Shown here one piece after another: positions 61,601-64,000 of a stretch of 64,000 nucleotides of DNA (its first letter is position 1; each line of letters starts with the position of its first letter). The position numbers and the translations under genes were made by a program. The stretch is from Alkalinema pantanalense (GTDB taxonomy: Bacteria; Cyanobacteriota; Cyanobacteriia; Leptolyngbyales; Leptolyngbyaceae), in assembly GCF_050753345.1 (NCBI RefSeq), contig NZ_JBLZFX010000011.1, positions 33,516 to 97,515 of the forward strand, written 5' to 3'. The notes beneath the pieces were generated by a model. It searched no databases and was not told where the DNA came from. It was given only the letters and a program-made list of their open reading frames with translations.

Positions 61601-62574
61601 GCTGCCACAATCTTTAAGGCCAAGGGATTCCCCGCGTAGTGGGCCACAATTTCGGAGTAATTTCCTGGGGAAATTTCCTCTGTTAAATTGGCAACGGACG
61701 CGAGAATTTGGCCCCCTGCATCATTGGATAAGCCTGCGAGGGGTAATAATTTCACCTTTTCGCCCGCCAATCGTGGTAATTCTCGGGGGGGTTCTCGACT
61801 GGTTAACACCAAACAGCTTTGGTGCCGTTCTTCGCCCACGCGCCGTAGCAACTCTCCGTAAACCTCATAACCTGTATGGTAAGCACCGATTCCCGGCCCC
61901 TCCGACAGCAGCGATTCCGCATTATCTAAAATAATTAAACATCGCCGATCTTTTAAAAGTTGCAGAAATTGATTCAGAAATTGATTTAAACGGGTTTCTT
62001 CTGCTTCACCAACTCCCTGTAAAATGTCATTCAAAATATCCGATAGGGTGGGTGCATTGCGCAACGATCGCCAAACAATAACATCAAATTGGTCTTGGAC
62101 TGTTTCTGCTAATCGAACGGCGATCGTGGTTTTACCCATCCCGCCCATTCCTAAGATGGCGATCAATTTACAACGATCTTCTACCCAGGTTTGTAGGGTT
62201 TGCAAATCGCTCTCTCGACCCAGAAAACTCGTAATCTCGGGAGCCTCGCCCCAATCAATTTGTGGGATGTGGGAAGGAGAAGCTGTTTGTGGGGCTAAAG
62301 AATTGATCAAACTATCAAAACCGCTGGCATTGATGACACCTTCCGCGATGCTCAGCCAATCTTCGATGCCTACAGCTTGACAAATTTGAATAAAGTTATC
62401 TCGGCTAATCCGTTCTCCGCGCCAAAACTGTTTTAGCGTGGCGACTGAGGTTAATGCGGACTGCGCCCAAACGATCGATTGTCGATTCCACCCTCGTCGC
62501 TTTCGAGCCTGATCGACCTTTTGCAGGCCAGATGCTGATGCATTGAGAGAACCTTCCACCGTGTTTAAAACCAA
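58648..62574 (-). CDS. STAND ATPase with NB-ARC and WD40 repeats
   Basis: A 1308-residue protein of the NACHT/NB-ARC-WD40 class. The N-terminal 90 residues form a helix-turn-helix-like segment (LTSVATLKQFWRGERISRDN). Then comes the NB-ARC ATPase with Walker A ILGMGGMGKTT (about 140-150), Walker B CLIILDNAESLL, and a winged-helix part (about 330-470). About fourteen WD40 repeats follow (from 575 to the end, GH...WD units such as GSLDQTVRLWDL). A linker rich in Pro-Leu-Glu-Ser-Gln repeats (about 840-880) splits the propeller region. Such proteins act as ligand-triggered scaffolds in signalling or defence. No effector domain is visible. Confidence 0.9.
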   Translation of the reverse strand: MVLNTVEGSLNASASGLQKVDQARKRRGWNRQSIVWAQSALTSVATLKQFWRGERISRDNFIQICQAVGIEDWLSIAEGVINASGFDSLINSLAPQTASPSHIPQIDWGEAPEITSFLGRESDLQTLQTWVEDRCKLIAILGMGGMGKTTIAVRLAETVQDQFDVIVWRSLRNAPTLSDILNDILQGVGEAEETRLNQFLNQFLQLLKDRRCLIILDNAESLLSEGPGIGAYHTGYEVYGELLRRVGEERHQSCLVLTSREPPRELPRLAGEKVKLLPLAGLSNDAGGQILASVANLTEEISPGNYSEIVAHYAGNPLALKIVAAAIRDLLDRDVATFVELLNQGSWLFSDIQDLLARHFDRLSFNEQEILYWLTIVREPIPLDRLKTLLLSPEAKAKLLETLDSLNRRSLLETSMKGYTLQPAVMEYALRRFLDRVSHGLITWLNQSHPEAEFNLPWELRHFPWLMATAPEFVREAQIKLILEPIADRLQSHLPTSEPLSTQILRLLPQLQGQPVPKVGYCGGSLVNLLGYLQGNLFEQDLSNLILWQVDLCLMALHGVNLSHSDLSHSALIQTFSNILSVAFSPDGKMLAQSDDNGWVIVWDISTRQPLAAWQAHPYWIFTVVFSSDGRSIACCSLDGTITVWDWQDLQQAAVPRPLNLGHLKNPNHPSHLSYSASPLSHPSRSSQPAYSQYQQQLFSHHTAGVSEILFHPSRPWLASCSADQTIGLVNLKSGEKLGQLTGHGGIVRTIAFALEGQYLLSGSLDQTVRLWDLDSQICCGQLVLDEPIYKIVVLPSAILGVEAVAVAGESGDIRIFALNAIPRMNSSQTALAPEARSTQETELLESQPLESQSLESQPLESQPQLQPLESQSLESTPSEPIQYLIGHDDRIWGMAVTYDGKLISSSDDRTVKLWNLQTGQCEKTFYGHQARIWSVAASAQGLIASGGDDRSVRLWHGQTHRRLHSFQGYHNAMTPVIFDGAELLTFSTDQIFRRWNLTQSEPIQQFPLPTQSSLQAALNPDRTLIASGNLDGTIPLCDGRTGQLRRTLRGHEAWVRYVDFSPDGQWLVSASGDQTLRLWNVATGSCQKILMGHLGPIQVAIFSPNGRQIASSSWDHTIRLWDIETATCLQVLDPASVTNRSKVGHRITALLFSQEGRYLIGAGSQAQVQIWDLQPPQPTCTVLPHPGAVALALHPTLPLLASASQNGTVKLWDLQTLDCRATWSTPTSYHSNLVFSEQGEFLAIGADNSTCTVWTVEDLLTQSSRRSPLVLRVCRPYENTVITGVQGLTEAQIATFIALGAIDQSRA
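59954..60050 (-). repeat. in-frame 15-bp coding repeat
   Basis: TGATTCGAGTGGCTG-like units encode repeated (L)ESQPLESQ in the linker of the STAND/WD40 protein. Copies are near-identical, suggesting recent slippage expansion. Confidence 0.8.
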
Positions 62575-63036
62575 CTCCTTGCCAATATCCTTATCTCCCC
62601 TTCAATGTATAGCAGTCCGCAATCATTTGTAAATTTTCAGTGCATCCAATCTATAAAATAATCTGAATGAAACTCTAAAATCCATAATAAATTTCCAAAA
62701 GATAAATTTATCAAAATAGAGCTTCAGAATCGATGCAAATCGTTGAGATTGATAAACTTGGATTGATGTGTTGAATTGATATACTAACAATGTACTAGTA
62801 TCTTTTAATCCATAGTTTAATATCGAATAGATTTAGGAGATAGAAAATCTCGTAACAATAAATAACAGATATAACTCTTAGAACTTCTACTGCTAGGAAT
62901 CGTTGTATCGGTCAGTTAGGCAAAAGGCTCTATTAAATCCTCTTCATCCTGTCTAGTGTAAAAAAGATTCACTAGGGACAATGCTGAGGCTAGGCTGATA
63001 GCGAATACTAGAGATCATATATTGAGGAGAGAAGAA
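62575..63036. other. AT-rich intergenic region
   Basis: No gene is supported. It contains the upstream region of the STAND gene on the minus strand and the 3' flank of the M28 peptidase gene. Confidence 0.4.
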
Positions 63037-63813
63037 TTAATACAACATTCGTAATCCCTGGGCTAACCCTTGGCAGATTTGCGTCATAAACTGCAAATCT
63101 AATGTTTCAATGCGATCGCTGGGCAAGTGGTAATGGGGGTTACGCATAAAGGCCGTATCCGTCACCATAATCGCACGATAATGATTATCCCAAAAGGGTG
63201 CATGGTCGCTGGCTCGTGTAGCTTGGATGATTTTTCCGTTCCATCCCGCAGGTAACCATTGTGTTGGTACACCCGCCGCTTTCAGCGCTCGTTTTAGCCA
63301 TAACATATCGAATAAGGTTGGAATATTGCCGATTAAGCCGACAAAATTTCCACGATCGGGATAGAACTTCTGTAGCGGAGCAGGGTACTGTTGGGTTCCC
63401 CGTTCCTGGCGACAATATCCCAGCATTTCCAAGGACAGCATTAATCGAACTGTCTGATGTTGGTGAAACAATGCGTTGGCATACTCCCGACTGCCCACCA
63501 ATCCATACTCCTCTACATCAAAGGCAATCAGTTGAATTGGATAACGAGCCGGATTTTCAGCAAAAAATCGCGCTAGTTCCAGCAGCACAGCTACTCCACT
63601 GGCATTGTCATCAGCACCCGGCGATCCGGGAACACCATCATAATGGGCTCCAATCAAAATTGGAGGGCGGTCATACTTTCCCGATCGATCGGGCAACTTC
63701 AAAATCAAATTCCTGTGCTGACGCACGTTGAACGTGAATTCATGGATTTCCACCTCGCCCCACTGCGCTAAGTGCGATCGTACATATTGCTGCACATAGC
63801 CCTCTTCAGTCAC
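63037..63813 (-). CDS. M28-family metallopeptidase, probably 5'-truncated
   Basis: A zinc aminopeptidase-like protein. Metal and catalytic motifs are present: GAHYDGVPGSPGADDNASG (His and Asp ligands plus catalytic Asp), DVEEYGLVGS (catalytic Glu and ligand Glu), LEMLGYC and the late NPHYHLPSD His ligand. The frame begins at GTG 63813 inside what should be the first helix (TEEGYVQQYVRSHL); family members usually have about 25 more N-terminal residues, and a TAA closes the frame six codons upstream. An IS701-type transposase starts 55 bases away, so the insertion probably removed the 5' end. Confidence 0.85.
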   Translation of the reverse strand: MTEEGYVQQYVRSHLAQWGEVEIHEFTFNVRQHRNLILKLPDRSGKYDRPPILIGAHYDGVPGSPGADDNASGVAVLLELARFFAENPARYPIQLIAFDVEEYGLVGSREYANALFHQHQTVRLMLSLEMLGYCRQERGTQQYPAPLQKFYPDRGNFVGLIGNIPTLFDMLWLKRALKAAGVPTQWLPAGWNGKIIQATRASDHAPFWDNHYRAIMVTDTAFMRNPHYHLPSDRIETLDLQFMTQICQGLAQGLRMLY

Positions 63814-63868
63814 TCTAAGCAGAGGAATTTAGAATAGAGAGAGTAGAGTTTAGAGAGCCTAGCAACTG

Positions 63869-64000
63869 ATGTCCGCCTCCAGAGAAGCTCGACCAACGAT
63901 TCGCTTTGTCGATGAGTATTGCCAACTCTATGGAGATTTGTTTTCAGATGTCCGCAGCTTTGAAGCGTTTAAGTTCTTGCATCTGGGGTTGATTAGCGAA
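63869..64000 (+). CDS. IS701-family transposase, N-terminal part
   Basis: An ORF runs off the window after 44 codons: MSASREARPTIRFVDEYCQL, then YGDLFSDVRSFEAFKFLHLG. FVDEYC-LY-DLF-DVRSFEAFK-LH-G is the characteristic start of cyanobacterial IS701 transposases. Rightward continuation is expected beyond the window. Confidence 0.85.
   Translation, partial: MSASREARPTIRFVDEYCQLYGDLFSDVRSFEAFKFLHLGLISE

Overview
The window is cyanobacterial chromosome. The palindrome GCGATCGC and its core CGATCG recur throughout, as expected of HIP1-rich cyanobacterial genomes. The gene content also fits: a CAAD/CurT-like thylakoid protein, a Psb35-like PSII assembly protein, MenB for phylloquinone, DUF3288 and DUF1802 proteins, and a small bacterial-type SRP RNA. 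No rRNA, tRNA or CRISPR array was seen. I cannot name the species.

Layout. 0-26 kb is mostly core genes: a GspE/PilB-type ATPase, rhodanese, HrcA, a divergent SucCD-like pair, a YqiA-like esterase, CurT-like protein, ribosomal protein L32, a sulfite-oxidase-like protein, an AmpG-type MFS carrier, TsaE, YvcK, an MlaF/MlaD-type lipid transport pair, a polysaccharide deacetylase, a VOC protein, an aspartate aminotransferase, a thioredoxin-like thylakoid protein and LigA. About 26.9-34.4 kb is an accessory island: a DUF3800 gene with a folded RNA element at its 3' end, a decayed Uma2 gene, two copies of a two-gene module (small protein plus retropepsin-like clan AA protease) and a solo small-protein copy, a wrecked ParDE pair, a TumE-like toxin pair, an ISAzo13-type insertion sequence that cut an antitoxin-like gene, and HicAB. 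34.4-58.6 kb returns to core genes: MenB, a dicarboxylate symporter, AspS, a CBS protein, a Uma2 protein, DAHP synthase, DUF1802, Psb35, TerB-like, RsmB, a large hybrid histidine kinase, a 2'-5' RNA ligase, SRP RNA, CorA, DUF2993 and a LabA-like NYN protein. The right end carries a STAND/WD40 protein, an M28 peptidase that looks 5'-truncated, and the start of an IS701-type transposase running off the window.

The most interesting observation lies upstream of the DAHP synthase gene (minus strand, 41.89-42.28 kb). Two complete transcription attenuators sit in tandem behind one promoter-like sequence. Each has a leader peptide rich in Trp, Phe and Tyr codons (one contains FYFWY, the other WFYGFYFFW), an antiterminator arm overlapping the last leader codons, and a mutually exclusive intrinsic terminator. 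This would let ribosome stalling at any aromatic codon control entry into the shikimate pathway. I know of no description of such a tandem aromatic attenuator in cyanobacteria, but I could not search.

Other items worth attention: two 108/109-identical MITE copies 12 kb apart in inverted orientation, a canonical -1 frameshift heptamer in the ISAzo13 transposase, and orphan terminator hairpins that suggest small RNAs near 21.6, 23.2 and 26.1 kb.
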